Assembly: GCA_050084985.1 (NCBI GenBank)
Contig: JBITNC010000001.1
Span: 171,492,001-171,556,000 of the forward strand
Source: Nageia nagi
Lineage: Eukaryota > Pinophyta
Reading direction: 5' to 3'
Length of the DNA stretch: 64,000 bases
In this document: piece by piece, positions 42,545 through 55,509 of the stretch
Layout of the letters: every line of letters begins with the position of its first letter
Position numbering within the stretch: the stretch's first letter is position 1
The notes under the pieces: generated by a model
What the model was told of the DNA's origin: nothing
The model's database searches: none
Seen by the model: only the letters and a program-made list of their open reading frames with translations
Made by a program: the position numbers and the translations under genes

Positions 42545-43764
42545 TGTTGGGAGGTATTTCTTTCCCGCGGCAATTCTTTAAAATTACCTTAGGCTTTAGG
42601 ACTCCCCAACATCATACTCGGGAGAGTTTTATCAATTCTCCCATTTAAAAAGGACTATCTACCTCCAAGGTTCTTGTCGAAACTCCTACTCAATGCTCTG
42701 ATGTTTGTAGGTAACTTGCAAAGCAAAATCCAATGCTTGTACAAATGTTTGTGCGTAGGGATGTATTATGTGTGTGCGGTATCCCTCTTTGGAATCAGTC
42801 TCAATGGAAAAAATGTATGGAATAAGAGATGGTAGCTTGTTTAACCAACGTTTTTTTTTATGATGTATAGAATTTGTTCGTAATATTAGTGTGTGTACTT
42901 AAATATCGTATTTGGGTTTGGAAAGCATAAAATAAGGCATAAAGGTAATACTGAAAAAGGTGAACAACAACACTTTTGAAGGAAGAAATGAGTACTTGAT
43001 CAAGTATGAGTTTAAGGTTCACAATGGGAAGTGTCTAAGAGTTAATCTGTTTCGAAACAGTGAAGAATTCTTCATCCAATTCTTCCAACATTGCAAGTAA
43101 ACAACTTTCGTTTGAATTGCTTCAAAGAGGAGAGGGGAGGAATGTTGATTATTGGTATTCGTGAAAACGGGCCAAGCCAATCGAAGGGACACGTATGGTT
43201 CAACACATGAATGGAACTAAGTTTGGATGAAGATCCCAAATAGATGTCATGAAAGGAGAACCTGAAATAGAATACCCTATCAACTTGCGTGTCGAGAATC
43301 AAGCAACGAACATAGGTTGGTTTCAAACACTTTGTGAAATGGAACAAGGATAATTTCCCTAAAACTCATAAGTTTTCAAAGGAATGAAGCGAAAGTGCAC
43401 AAACCAACTATGAAAGCTTTTAAAAGGATTCAATTCACAACACCAATATGAAAAGTTTCAAACTCAAGTCTTTTGGTATAACCACTTTGTATTAATTTTG
43501 AAAAGGGATGTACAAAGGTTTACAAATGTGCTCTCCACTTTCAAAAAAAAATTCTTTCTTCAATAATGAAGTTCTTACAATAATGAGACCCTATGTCTCT
43601 TACTTATAGACTTTTACGAAACCCTAAAAGTGAGTTTTGAAACCCTAATCTCTAATTAGAAAATCAAGAGCTAATTGAATGCTAATTGAGATTACATTTC
43701 GACTTAGTGGAAATCCACTAAGTAAGCCAAAATTTGGCTAAAATATCAAAATTGCTAAAATAGA
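42545..43764 (-). mobile_element. L2-type LTR-like block (copy C)
   Basis: The minus-strand block starts near TCTATTTTAGCA (43764) and ends ...ATACCTCCCAACA (42545). It is co-linear with 60144-58914 and, in reverse, with the block ending 17590: TTAGTGGATTTCCACTAAG hairpin, TTAGGGTTTCAAAACTC, GTTTCAAACTCAAGTC...AACCACTTTGTATTAAT, GATCCCAAATAGATGTCATGAAAG, GGTATCCCTCTTTGGAAT. A weak TATA (TCTATAAGTA, minus) lies near 43605. Confidence 0.75.
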
Positions 43765-43779
43765 CCCTGTTGGGCCGTT

Positions 43780-44890
43780 TCTCTTTCCTACCCTACGAAT
43801 AGGCAAATTGACTTGCAAGGCTTGCGGAAGACACCAACACCTAGGTGGAAGGCCTACCCGCTATGAGGACTACAACCTCAAAGGTCTCATGAAATGGGGG
43901 TGCGAGAATTGACTCAGGAGACTGGTTAGGATGTTTGAAGTTGACACCAACTCAAATAAAATTTGTTAATCAAGGACTTAGATTGTCTTCGTATCTAGAC
44001 AAGGGTTGTTTCGCAAATAAGGTAAATAAAATTGGGGGTGCGAAAGCCGCGAAAAAAAGTGAAAAATAAAACAAAAATAGGAGGGGAGATAGAGATGATT
44101 AGAGGCACATGAGTTCAGCTCTTTGCATCGGGCTCCACTGGCAAGTACAGTGTCTAAAGGCCAAGTTCCTCAGAGTTTCTTGTGAGTTCCACACATCCTC
44201 TCATTCTAGCCAGACTACACGAAGGTTCTTGAAGGAGGATACATCCACTTACAATAGCCAACAACACAAATGGACTACTGAATGAAGGGAGCATGCGTCT
44301 AAGGGGACAAGGATGACACTTTCCATATGTGGATGAAGTTCACACGCTAAACGTCATAAAGGAACCCACTTTCAGAGTTGTAGAAATCTAGTTGCATACT
44401 ATGAACAATCATCAATCATGCATCACATTCAACACTTCGAAAAGATATTCAACTACTCTTTCACTCACCCCTTGAGGAGTTTGTGAAATGTTCCAAGTAT
44501 CTCAAGCAACACACATCAATAACTAACATCACATGTCAAAGTTCATAATACCATAAAAATGGAATTGTGCAATTTTCATTTCAAAGATCATGCCACATTC
44601 ACAATAGACAAGTGTGAGATAGAAAGAATTACTGTACTCATCTAGTTGTAAAATGTTCAAAGTTCCATTCTCAAAAATTCCTCTCCCTCACAAATGAACC
44701 CTCTAGGGCTATTTATAGTTTGCAAGGCAACCCTAAGTGTTTCCCTAACCCTAACTAATATAAAATAATTAAAATACCAATAAGTCCAGCACTTGTGGGA
44801 GCAAATCCTCATCGATCACAAGGCTTTAACAAAATTTATAAAATTTGAGGTCCAAAATATTGATTTATGCAAAAATAAAATAAAATTAAA
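43780..44890 (-). mobile_element. Further LTR-like block with TATA after ORF C
   Basis: On the minus strand AATTAGTTAGGGTTAGGGAA, CACTTAGGGTTGCC and TATAAATAGCCC (44710-44717) resemble the region around the TATA of the L2 block at 16.5 kb, although the rest differs. It lies between the end of ORF C and L2 copy C. Ends are not resolved. Confidence 0.45.
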
Positions 44891-44920
44891 ATATTGCATC
44901 CAAGATGCAATCGGCTTCCA

Positions 44921-47730
44921 CTAGCTGGCATTCATGAGTCCATCAATTTCTTCATCTCCATCCATGGCACTTGTCTTTAAGTCATCTCCACCCGCTGGTT
45001 CCAGGTATGCTTGTCCCTGAGTGGTTTCCTCTTCTTGAGGATGGCATGGCTTAAGGAGTATGATCTCCTCTTCAGGGCATGTCTTCTTCTGGCTTTCCTC
45101 CAACTCCCTAGCCATCCGGGTGATGTCTCTAATACACTCTGCTCCAGTGGTCTCGACCTTGTCAATTTCAATCTTCAAAGTCTAAGTCTCCATGTCTTGG
45201 GATTTTTTTGGGTCCTTGTTCAAGAAGACTCTGATCATACACAGTGTCGTTAACCTTGAAGATGAACCGACTCACATGGTGAGTCTTCATGGACTCATCC
45301 TTCACCCTCTGGCTAGGATCCTCATGTAGTGCCCTCATCATAGCTACTAGGTCAAAGGGAAGCCTTGTCTTTGGTGGAGCTTCATCCACAATCACTGCCC
45401 CCTCCAACTTGACCTCTTCCTCTTGTGTCTTAGGATTCATCTCTACCATAGGTCGTGGGATGGTGCCTTGGGTGTCTTAGCGAACGAAGGTAAGAAGTCC
45501 CTTGGCTTGTCTCTTGGATGGGCTTCCAAGGTCTCAATTTCAGTGCTCAGGTGGGTTCACAAGGAGAGACTAGTGTTGGTCGTGCAAGAATGAAGGCTGG
45601 ACACAATTGTTCCTCAATAGTGGCATGGACTGTTGTCATCACCATCATGTACTCATTTATTCTACCATCTTCTTCAAACAAAGGTATTTGAAATTCATAT
45701 TCCTTTGCTTGCTCGCTGATAGTGGCCTTGAGTTGAGCCCTTGTGTCAATGAAATCAATGGATTTGACTTTGACATAGTACAAATAATCACAAAGCTGGA
45801 ACCAATCGTGACAGAAATCTAGCACGATTGGATGGTGGGAAGCCCTTTTCCATAGGTCATGCATTATGGAGTATCCCTTCCTCCATCAATTGATTAGGTT
45901 ATCTAGTCTTTCCGCTAGAGAATGTGAACCCTCCTCAATATAAAAATTTACCATACTTGAGTGGAGTGCTTTAATAGCATCAATAAGGTCTTTGGTCCAC
46001 TCGTGTTTGATGGTGGTAAGTCCAATGTTCAAGTTAACCTGCTTCCTAATGTCTTTGACGGTTAGGTTAGCAGCCTTAACTTCACTAGCAATCATTTCCT
46101 CACTAGCCACTTTCCTTTTTAGTTCTGGATCTCTAAGTTCAATAAGGTACTAGTTTCTCTCAATGCCATGCATTTTAGATGATGTTGTGTTCCATTCCCA
46201 ATGGGCCAACTACCTATGTAGGGGCCTCTTTGTTTCTCCTGTGAGAGAGAATTTTTTGGTACCAACCTTATTCTTTCTTGATTAGAGCTTGTCCTTGTAG
46301 GTGACTTTATCTACAGTGGTGGTGAAAGTATCAATCTGTCGACATTCGTAGGGATTATTTGAACTCAATTTGCCAACACTGCAACCATGTCAAAGCATGA
46401 TTCCTTAGGTGGATCTCCATAAGGGACCATATCTCATCTTCAATAATATTGGTATCATGCTCTACTTGTCTTCGCTTCCTACACTAATCTTCATTTTCTC
46501 TATCTTCCTCTTGATTTCCATCATATCCCCCAAAGATGATGCATTGTTCTGGATCGTGACATTCCCTTTTGAGTTGTTGTCGATGTAGTCTTCTGAGGTG
46601 GTGGCATTTGTGACACCTTCTTTTGAGGAGGGGATTTGAGTGTTGATGCTCCTACAGCTTGTTGTATAATCATATCAATCATGAGATTTTGTTCGTCAAG
46701 AATCTCTATTGAATTACGAACTTCGACTCTATCAAAGGCAATGTCTCAGTTCACTTCCATGTCAGTGTTGATGATTGCATTAAGACCCATCTTTTCATTA
46801 GACTTTGTTGAGCTACTCGGTCCATATTTGTCAAGACTAGAACTAGATGATGGTGTATTGGGGTTCGGATTCAGGCGAACACCGCTCTGAGTCAAACCTT
46901 GTGGAAGATTTATCTTTCTCTATAATTGTTTGGAAGGATGGGAGATCAAGCCGATCTTTCTTAGGTCCATGATGCCATTCTTTGTACCCGTGATAGTGGT
47001 TTCAATAGTTTGTCCACGGATGCTATTGGTAGCATACTCCCCATTTTGTCCTTGAGCCAAGGTAACCGAAGGTGATATTATAGGGATAACATACCCATGG
47101 CTTAGGGTACTATGACCTGTGCAGGAGCTTTCAGCCTAGCAGCTTCTTGTCGTTTTTGCTCATTTTTTAAATCTTTGTGAATTTGCTAAACCTGCAAGGT
47201 ATCTTGAATGTTCTTGTGCCTCTCTATACTGCCGAGGGACATATGTGGATATGATGAGCCCCATGTTTTCATGAAAAAGGCATTAATCACTCCGTCTAGA
47301 TCGTAATGTTCCGTAACTACCTCAGTCTTGAATTGATAAAGTGCTAACTCCTTCTCAATCAAGTTGATTTGATGCCAGGCAGTGCACTCATACTTTCCAA
47401 TGATAATAGGTAATTGGTAAGTTGGTTAATATTTCTTTACCCATACCTTATCATGTACGCTAAGCAAGTGTCTGTAAAATTCCATAAGGATGAGTCAATC
47501 ACTTGCATAATGGTGAGGCAAATGGCACCATGGATGTCGTTACTAGCAAGGATGTTCTCAATGTGTCTTTTGCTAGCGTAGCAAGATCCATAAACTGTAT
47601 CTTTGTCAATGTTTTTATTGGATCCAAAGAGTTACAATTGGTATCTCCAATCTCACTCAATCAGTCAGTGAACTTCACCATGGGCATCACAGGCTCTGTA
47701 GTATGTTCAAACGTGATGGGGTCTCCATTG
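44921..47730 (-). pseudogene. Element ORF family, copy C
   Basis: Pieces in several minus-strand frames align in order with copy A. At 47730-47510 there are IGDTNCNSLDPIKTL and VPFASPLC. After an internal deletion come LILMEFYRHL, EHYDLDGVINAFFMKTW and IERHKNIQ (about 47500-47200). At 46110-45886 there is NLTVKDIRKQVNLNIGLTTIKHEW, and at 45864-45547 DFCHDWFQLCDYLYYVKVKS and FQIPLFEEDGR. The tail at 45449-44921 is acidic and has no counterpart I can see in A. At least four frameshifts and many stops. Same unknown function as A. Confidence 0.65.
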
Positions 47731-47814
47731 TGAGCCTTCTTTGCTTTCGATCTTTGATATTCTATGCAACTAATGTCATTTTGTCCTTGTTATGTGAACA
47801 ACAGTGTTAGGACA

Positions 47815-50800
47815 GTCCTAGCAAGTATCTAGCACTTTTTGGGTAAAAAGAGGAATTTTGGAATTTTTGGATTTTATCCCAAGTATACATCATCGAAAGT
47901 GAGCCAAAATTGGAAAGTTTCAAGGTGTTTTGAGTGAATCTGGAATGATACCAAGGTAACTAACTCTAAGGGGGAGGTGCCTTTAAAAGAATTTGGGATT
48001 TTTGGAAGCTTTTTGGAGATTTTAGCTCAAAAATAGAGCTTGCTGGAAAAAAGACAGACCTGTCATAATTTTGCAAAGGAAATAGAGGGTAAATTTGGAA
48101 ATATTGCCAAATGATATCAGTATTCGTTTCTAACAACTTGGATAGATGGGGAATGAGTAGGGAAGGTGTTTTAGCTTTTGAAACGGCCAATCCCGACTTA
48201 AAAAACACCTTTTAGAGAACTTTGAAAATTTTCATAGATTTTTTGAAAAAATCTCGAAAATTTTTGGATTTTAGGCACTCAGATCTTGGACCTTGGAATT
48301 TTTTTGTGTTTTTTTGGCTGAAATTAAAAATGATCCCAAGGGTAATGGGTATCCAAATATGTGATCCAAGTTGAATTCTGAAAAAAAAAAAAATTCAAGG
48401 GTTTGGGATCTTGGAAAATTGGTTTTGGAGCATAAATCCTCAAAAATCTTGAAAAAATGAATATACGTGATAGAATACCTTAGGATCCTGGAGTTTGGTG
48501 ATGACAAGGTGTTTCGCTATGGTTTCAAGACTCCAAATCTTGGTCCAAGGCTGAAAGTTGGGTTTTCTTCCTTGTTTAGCTCTCCAATTCTTCAAAAAAA
48601 AAGGCTCCAGGTGGGTGCAAATGAGAATTATGAGGAATACGCAGGAGTGGGGGTGTATTTATAGATTCTAGGGCCAAAATAAGCCACATGTCAACACCAT
48701 ACTAACCCCAGAATGTATTTTTTTGCACTTTTGAAGTATCCTCCTCAAACCCAATGTTGGAAAAAAGGCCAAAATATTCAAAACTTGGCAATGTGTGCCT
48801 AGGAATGGGAGGAGGAGGATTGGTCCATCTTGCATGCTCCAAGAGGCAAAGTTTGAGGTTTTTTGCATGCTCTTCCATTTCCATGTTTCACATTTGGATT
48901 TGAAAATTTGAACTTTTTGAAGAAAATAGACAAATACTTGGATCTTTTTCATTTTTTCATCATTTTGGAGGACAAATCCATTGTTCGGAGGAGTAATTCT
49001 TGTCCAAATTGCACACTTGGAAGACCAAAATGGTGTAGAATCACACCACCTAGCTCATGAAGACCATAAATTGCAATTTTGACAAGTTTTAGAGGGCCCT
49101 TATGCTAGGCACAAGTTTTGAGGAGCATAGGGAGCTTTGGAAAATTTTGAAAAGATCCAAAACTTAGTAAATCCCTCCCTAGGATTTTGGAGGGAAAATT
49201 TTGAGTTTTTTCAATGATTCCAAGAGCAAAGATGTTCAATTTGATATTTTCCACCTTACCTATCTCTCCAAATTTGATTTTGCAACTTTTGAAAATTTGA
49301 GAAAATTTTTAAGCTCTCATTGGCTGCCCACTTTTTCATGATTTTGGAGAAGTAGATCTTAATTTTTGGAAAACTTACATCATCAATCTTGTGTGGAATC
49401 AAATTCTATGCTCCATGGTGGTCAAAAATCTCAATTTCCATCAATTTTGGGGCCTTGGAATGCTAGGCACTGGTTTTGGGATGAATAGGAAAGTTTTTGA
49501 AAATTTTGAAAAGATGCAAAATTTGGTAAATCCCCACCTAGAATTTTGGAGGGCAAATTTTGAGTTTTTTAAATGATTCCAAGAGCAAAGATGTTCAATT
49601 TGATATTTTCCATCCTACCTATCTCTCCAATTTTGATTTTGCAAATTTTGAAAATTTGCGAAAATTTTCAAGCTCTCTCATTGGCTGCCCACTTTTTCAT
49701 GATTTTGGAGGAGTAGATCTAATTTTTTTAGAAAACTTCTATCCTCAATCTTGTGTGGAATCACATCCTATACCCCATGGAGGTCAAAAATTTCGATTTT
49801 AGCCAATTTTGGGGCCTTGAAATTCTGGGCGATGGTTTTGGGATGCATAGTGAAGTTTTTGAAAAGATTCAAAACTTGGTAAATCCCCCCCTAGGATTTT
49901 GGAGGCCAAATTTTGAGTTTTTTCAATGATTCCAAGAGCAAAGATGTTCAATTTGATATTTGGCATCGCACCTTTCTCTTAGATTTTGATTTTGCAATTT
50001 TGAAAATATGGTATAATTTTCAAGCATTCCTATTGGCTTCCCTCAACTCTTCTTTTCTCATTTTTCTGTTTTTTTCTTTTTTAAAGGAGCAAATATTTTC
50101 AAATTTTTAAATTTAGAAAACCAAATTCATGTAGAATTTCATCCTCTATACTCCCAAGCTCAAAAAAATCGATTTTGGATCAATTTAGGCCTACCAAAAT
50201 GTAAGCGCAGGTTTTCCCTCTTTTGGAATGTTTGAAAAAAGTTTGAAAATGTGGCAAACCTACACCTAGGCATAGGAGGGTCATTTTTGCTCATTTTTGG
50301 AATTTTCCAAGAGCAAAAGTGCCTAATTTGTCATTTGGCATCACACCTTTATCTTAGATTTTCATTCCAGCTTGTTTGGAAAAAATGCATTTTTCTATGT
50401 CTAAGCTCAACTCCACACTTCTTGGGAGCAAAAACTTCTATGTCTTCATCTCGTCCCTAGGGAGCTCCTTCAGCCAGAACTGAAAAGTTCAAAGCCCAAA
50501 TGTGTTTGGAACTGTATTCTTCATCACCCCATGTCATCAAACTCTCCATTATCAAGAATCTATACTGCCTATGCATCACTGGAAGCCTCTACTTGGTCAC
50601 TTGATCACTCTCGACAAGCCCTAGTTTGGTGCCTAGATGCCCAGAATCCTCTAGTGATTGCTTCATATTATCCATGGTAACATTCCTTGAGAATATCTTA
50701 GAACTATCTCTTAAGTCGTTTGAACTATCTCACTTGTGAGCCTTGTCCATCCTAGATGGCCAAATTTGGAAAAATTGGGTCCCCAAAATGCTGAATCTTG

Positions 50801-50823
50801 GGGTGTGTTGTGCGGGCACAATA
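47815..50823 (-). mobile_element. L1-type LTR-like block (copy d), 5' of ORF C
   Basis: The minus strand starts TATTGTGCCCGCACAACACACCCC at 50823 (first G changed to A) and ends ...CTGTCCTAACA at 47815, about 3.0 kb. It has TATAAATA at 48656-48663 and a 355-bp tandem repeat in the upstream part. It immediately precedes ORF C, the arrangement seen for copies b and f. No coding sequence in it is credible; open frames follow the repeat. Confidence 0.7.
49100..50340 (-). repeat. About 355-bp tandem repeat in L1 block d
   Basis: The stretch TGATTCCAAGAGCAAAGATG begins at 49215, 49574 and 49927 (intervals 359 and 353), with a diverged unit near 50300. Each unit also holds CTCTCATTGGCTGCCC, AATCTTGTGTGGAATCA, GGGGCCTTGGAATGCTAGGC and GGTTTTGGGATG. 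The period is close to twice the 185-bp unit of block c. Confidence 0.85.
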
Positions 50824-50997
50824 GTTGGTTGGTTTAAATGAAACACTGTCCAACTTATTGTCTCGCCCCCTATTATCTATCTAAATACATTCCAATCTCA
50901 ACACTTGGCACACCTAAATTTGTTGTGGCTCTAACAATCTAACCATAGTTTCATTGAACAACACTTGATTGAGAGGGCAACATTTACTTAGGTGCTT

Positions 50998-51538
50998 TGT
51001 TGGAATATGATATTATCCAAAGGACCTAATGTAAGGTTGACATTGTGGATTGCAACTTATCTAAAGTATAATAGATTATTTTAACTTCTTGCAACATGTG
51101 TCACTTAGTGGATGACAACCAACCATTTACGTGGATGGTTGCCTTTTTAAACACAAAATAAATAAAAATGCATATTTATTATGTCTATGGAATGAAACTA
51201 GATTAATACCTAAATCCAGTATAGAGATCTAGCAATTAGGATTTTGCAAATTGATTGTTGAAAACCTAATCCTTAAGGTTTGTGGTTGTATGTAAATATT
51301 ATTAGATTTAGATGTTATAAGTGTGTAGGTGTGAGAAAGTATTTATATTTATGTATTTTTGGATTTGTAAGTGGGAAAGATTCAAAAAGTTATTAGAAAT
51401 TGTATTTGGAGAGTCTTTAAGGAGTTAGAGAGTCTCTTGAGAAGTTGAAGTGATGAGACACTTCTTCTATCAATGTATGTTATGTGAGATGTAATACTTT
51501 AATTTTGGGATTTAATCAAATTCAGGTTTGGGTCTTAG
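50998..51538 (+). mobile_element. LTR-like block followed by a Met-tRNA primer site
   Basis: It starts TGTTGGAATATGATATTATCC near 50998. TGGTATCAGC (51541-51550), nearly the standard initiator tRNA-Met site TGGTATCAGAGC, lies about 3 bp past its right end. The length and this primer type are common in Copia elements. Sequence after it (to about 51790) could be a degraded gag leader but is not recognisable. No second LTR was found. Confidence 0.55.
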
Positions 51539-51551
51539 AGTGGTATCAGCG

Positions 51552-51945
51552 TTTGGTGCATCTTTCACCTTTCTTGGCTCTCCATGTGAGTTAGTTTTGC
51601 AAATCTGAGTAGACTCCATGAAGAGGATGACATCCATGAAGATCAGGATCAGTTTGTTGTTACAAATAATGAAGCTTCTATAATGGTTGAGCACATACGC
51701 CATGAGTTATGTAACGGGAAAAAATTTCCACCTACTCCGGAAATGATTCATCTCAATTCATGGAAGGGATGTCCATATGGATTAACCTCTCATTCCTGTT
51801 TCTTGTGACATTTCCAGGCTTCTTGCTATGTTCATTCAACTAGCACGAAGACATGTTGAGTGGAGGCACAAATACACTATTGCTCCACATAAGAATAAAT
51901 CACAACAAAGTCTTTGACCCTGGTATCAATAGCAAATTGTTATTC
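51552..51945 (+). other. Possible degraded element leader
   Basis: The frame after the primer site reads EEDDIHEDQDQFVVTNNEAS then LCNGKKFPPTPEMIHLNSW before stops. It matches no domain I know. Nothing else seen. Confidence 0.35.
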
Positions 51946-52105
51946 TAGTAGTTTAGTTTTGCTTTCAGTTTTCTGCATTAGTTTAGTATTGCTTTCAGCT
52001 TTCTGCTATAGTTTAGTTTTGCTTTTGGTTTCCTGCATTAGTTTAGTTTTGCTTTCAGTTTTTTGCAGTGTGATAGTTTTGTTTTCAGTTTTGCATTTTG
52101 TTTTG
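51946..52105 (+). repeat. 33-bp T-rich tandem repeat, about five units
   Basis: The unit GTTTAGTTTTGCTTTCAG followed by TTTTCTGCATTA recurs at about 33-bp steps. In one plus frame it encodes 11-residue hydrophobic repeats (like CISLVLLSVF), but this is a by-product of a pyrimidine-rich strand. Confidence 0.8.
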
Positions 52106-52140
52106 TTTGTTTTTCAATTTATGTTTTCCTTTGTTTTCTA

Positions 52141-52800
52141 AAGTTTTCAATAAAGTGTGATCATAGACCTCTAAGACTTAATTTGAATGTAACGATTGAA
52201 GTCTAAATTTTCTTAACACAATTCAAGTGTGAAAACTTAACAAATATTTCAGAAGAGCATACCGAGCTCATAAACATTTTATTTCGACCTAGAGATTACA
52301 ATTGGCACAGGCACTCTAGATGATACTAACGGATTATTTGATGAAACAGGAAGTTGACAATGGTTCCCTGCCAATCGGTGAAAATCCAAGAAAGAGAGAC
52401 CATCCCAAGTCAAGGATGACAAGCGACGGATGTAAAATGGGAGTGCAACCAACAAGCCTCTTGCTATTGGTGAAGCACAAACATGGGATGGCAAGCCTCA
52501 TGCTACTATCCTACTGTGGTGAGGGAAAAGTAAGACAAGGACATTTGAAATGATGCTATGGACCATTCAAATTCATCTAGTGAGCAGGAAACAAGGAAAT
52601 TGAGCCACAAACATGTCCCCAAAAGCTAGACTATAACATAGGTGTCTCATGGCTACTCAAATAGACAGCGAGAGTTCACTCACTATAAAGTAAACCGACG
52701 GTATACCCATGAGTAAAGATGTTGATGTCGGTTCATACCTAATGGACAATGCACTTTCCTATATACCCAATTTTGTTTGTTTTGTTTTTGTTTTAGCTAT
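52141..52800. other. Unassigned intronic sequence
   Basis: A 77-codon frame at 52320-52553 (plus) is open but unrecognised. No repeat structure beyond T-rich runs before the L1 start at 52801. Confidence 0.45.
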
Positions 52801-53820
52801 TGTTGTGCCCGCACAACACACCCCAAATTTTCACAAATTTGAGGACCTTAAGCTATAGGAGCTACAGAAGAACTTACAAAAAGACCTATATTGCAAATTG
52901 GAAAAAGCATGCCCTCTAGTATCTCAAGGAAGTAGAGATCCAAAAAAATGGAAAGATGACAAATTTTCGGCCAAAATCCCACCAACAATTCAGAATTCTC
53001 GCATTTTTTCATGTCATATGAGGGTTTTAGGGGCCAAAAGGGCATTTCACACCATTCTTCTTTCTTGGTTGCAAGACGGATTTTATGTGCTACAAGGTAC
53101 CTAAGGGAGACTTAGGGAACTTCAAAAAAAATTTGTAGGATTTTCCTTAGTCGCACCATTTTTGCCTCTTGGTCTAGTCACACCATTTTCATGGTTTCAA
53201 AACACAAAATTGAATTTTGGTGCTACAAGGTGCATAGGAGAAAGAGTTAGAAAATCAAGTCAGGATGCTTTGTCATTACTCCAGAAAAACCAAGTTTCCT
53301 TTGGTTGCACCATTTTTGTGTCTTGCAGAAGGTCACACCATTTTATGTAGGGAGAAGAGGTGAGAAATAGTAGAACAAAGAAAACTTAGAAAAATTCGAA
53401 CGCATTCATCCTAGTCGCACCATTTTGAGTTCTTGCGGCCATTCACTTCATCTCAGAAAGTTGAAAAACCAACAATTGATTTTGGTGCTACATGATGCTA
53501 AGGGAGCCTTGGGACTTGAAAAAACACACTTTAGCCAAAATCACCAAATTCACACCACACACCACTCCACACCTATGTACAAGTAGCAATATCAAAATGG
53601 GGTCATTACGACAAATTGGATGCACCATTGAAAGACTCCCAACTGTTGGACCTACACCATCGAAACAATGACTTAAGGGTTTTCATCCTCCTAAACCACT
53701 CTCTTGCAAGCTTTCGTCCACAAGAGGTTAGAAACCGACTTTGCAGCCAAGTCTCAAAAGGTATAATGAATGATAGACAAAAGATAATCCTCAAAGTAGT
53801 GTGCTTCCCACCTTTATAGC
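52801..53820 (+). mobile_element. L1-type LTR-like block (copy e)
   Basis: It begins with the perfect palindrome TGTTGTGCCCGCACAACA, then CACCCCAAATTTT...GAGGACC. The body repeats AGTCGCACCATTTT and GGTCACACCATTTT at 53153, 53175, 53312, 53328 and 53413, and TTTTGGTGCTACAAGGTGC twice. A TATA-like TTTATAGC lies near 53814. The right end is not defined, and no element ORF follows. Confidence 0.65.
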
Positions 53821-54289
53821 TAGATATCCCATGTTGGGATCTAGATCTCACCTTGGAATCATGAAAAACTGGATGTCCCATATAAAGTCTTCTAATTGCT
53901 CATTGAGATCTTAGATTTAGTGTTGAAAGCGAGGCTCCTCAATATCATTTAATAAGAGCTATTAAAATAATAAAACACTCCTATAACTAGGCATCCCACT
54001 TTGGGGATCATAATTCGTTCTTGGACTATAATGTTCTTATTTTTATGGTGTTTTCCCCATTTCACCTTTGACAAATGGGAGCATTAACTTAGGTGTGATT
54101 TTGTCTATTTTAGTAGTTTTTGGCCAATTATTGTAAGTTCCACTTAGAGACTTAGGTAAATGCTCTAATAATGGAAAAATACCCTTTTTATTTAGTTATT
54201 ATGTATAGTTGAGTTCCTAAAATGCCAAATGATGTATTAACAATACCTGGGCAATTATATTTGTAAATGCAATATTAGTCTCCCTAAAC

Positions 54290-55509
54290 GAGGTGTTGCA
54301 TATTTTTAGCCTCGACAGATTTAATATTGGCATATGATGAACCTCTAGCCGTTAATGCTCTTCTCTTCGAGGTAGAGTATCCCCCTAGGTGATTGCATCG
54401 ACTTTGAGGCATGTTAAAGACACCCAAGCTTGGATGTGGCACTTCTAGGAGTAATTTGGCATCCCAAGGCATTGAAAGGCTCCCATGCTTGGGCGTTGGG
54501 CATTTATGGCTTATTTCACCCCACATTCAAGGATTGGGCATTCCAAGGCCCTATGTCACCCCTCTTGGGCATTTGGACATATGGCATTGATCCCAAGGCA
54601 CACTGGCATCACCCCCACTTGGACGTTGCATTTATGGGCCCTTGGATGTGATCTCACTTATACCAAGGCTCTCCACCTTGGACGTTGTCAACATGAGTAC
54701 ATGGATCACATCTCTCTTCGCCACTTGTACATGTGATCTCACTTATACCAAGGCTCTCCACCTTGGACATTGTCAACATGAGTACATGGATCACATTTAT
54801 CTTCCCCACTTGTAGGGCAACCTGCATTTGAGGTCTTGAGGTGAGAGGAGGCTAACCTCAAGCTTTCTCTAGCCGTTCCTAAGAGGAACACTATCAGTTC
54901 CATCCAAAAGCTATAGGGAAGTCCTGGACTTGGCCTTGTCACTACTGTAATTGGTGAGGCCCTGGAGCCATCCAAAATAACCCTATTGGAGGTCGTCTTG
55001 GTGCAAGTTCCTTAGGTCAAAAATATATTTATGTAATTGCGCTTCTACATTTCTCATATCTCCTATATATATTTTCAAAATCTTGCTATATGTCTCCTTG
55101 TGCTTAGACGTTGGATTTGGAGTAATCATTGCATTGTTAAATTCCTATTATTGCTTCATTATTGCAACATTGGATTGCTAGAGGTATTTGCATGTTCAAT
55201 TTTGTATTTTGCTCAATTTAGCTAGATGTTGGGTATTTTATGCAATTTCAAGCTTGTCTAGACAAGTGTGGATCAATAAGGCAAATGTCCCTCTCCTAGG
55301 GCATGTTTAGGGATCATCACATGGAATCATAATTTCATGCCTTGATATCTCCAATTGCATTATTACACCCAGTAATGTCCTATTATTATTGTGAAATATC
55401 AAAAGTACTCCTAACTATCCTTAGAAGAAGGACGTCCCACTCCATGTGGAAGAATAAAATCATTACAATGCAAAGATGAGTGAGACTCTAAAATTAGGGA
55501 CATTACATC
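54290..55509 (+). mobile_element. N-like LTR block
   Basis: TTGGACGTTG, CTTGGGCGTTGGGCATT and CACCTTGGACGTTG motifs recur. GGACGTCCCACTCC lies near 55435, and the block ends ...AGGGACATTACA at about 55508, like the N-type end GGAATATTACA. The left end is uncertain and I see no clear TATA. No primer site follows. Confidence 0.45.
54646..54816 (+). repeat. 85-bp tandem duplication
   Basis: ATGTGATCTCACTTATACC, AAGGCTCTCCACCTTGGAC, GTCAACATGAGTACATGGAT and CCACTTGTA occur twice, starting at 54646 and 54731, with only a few differences. This is a recent event compared with the rest of the window. Confidence 0.9.

Noticed and set aside
51914-52141. Hydrophobic membrane-protein-like ORF
   Set aside because: It is a translation of a 33-bp T-rich tandem repeat with no other coding evidence.
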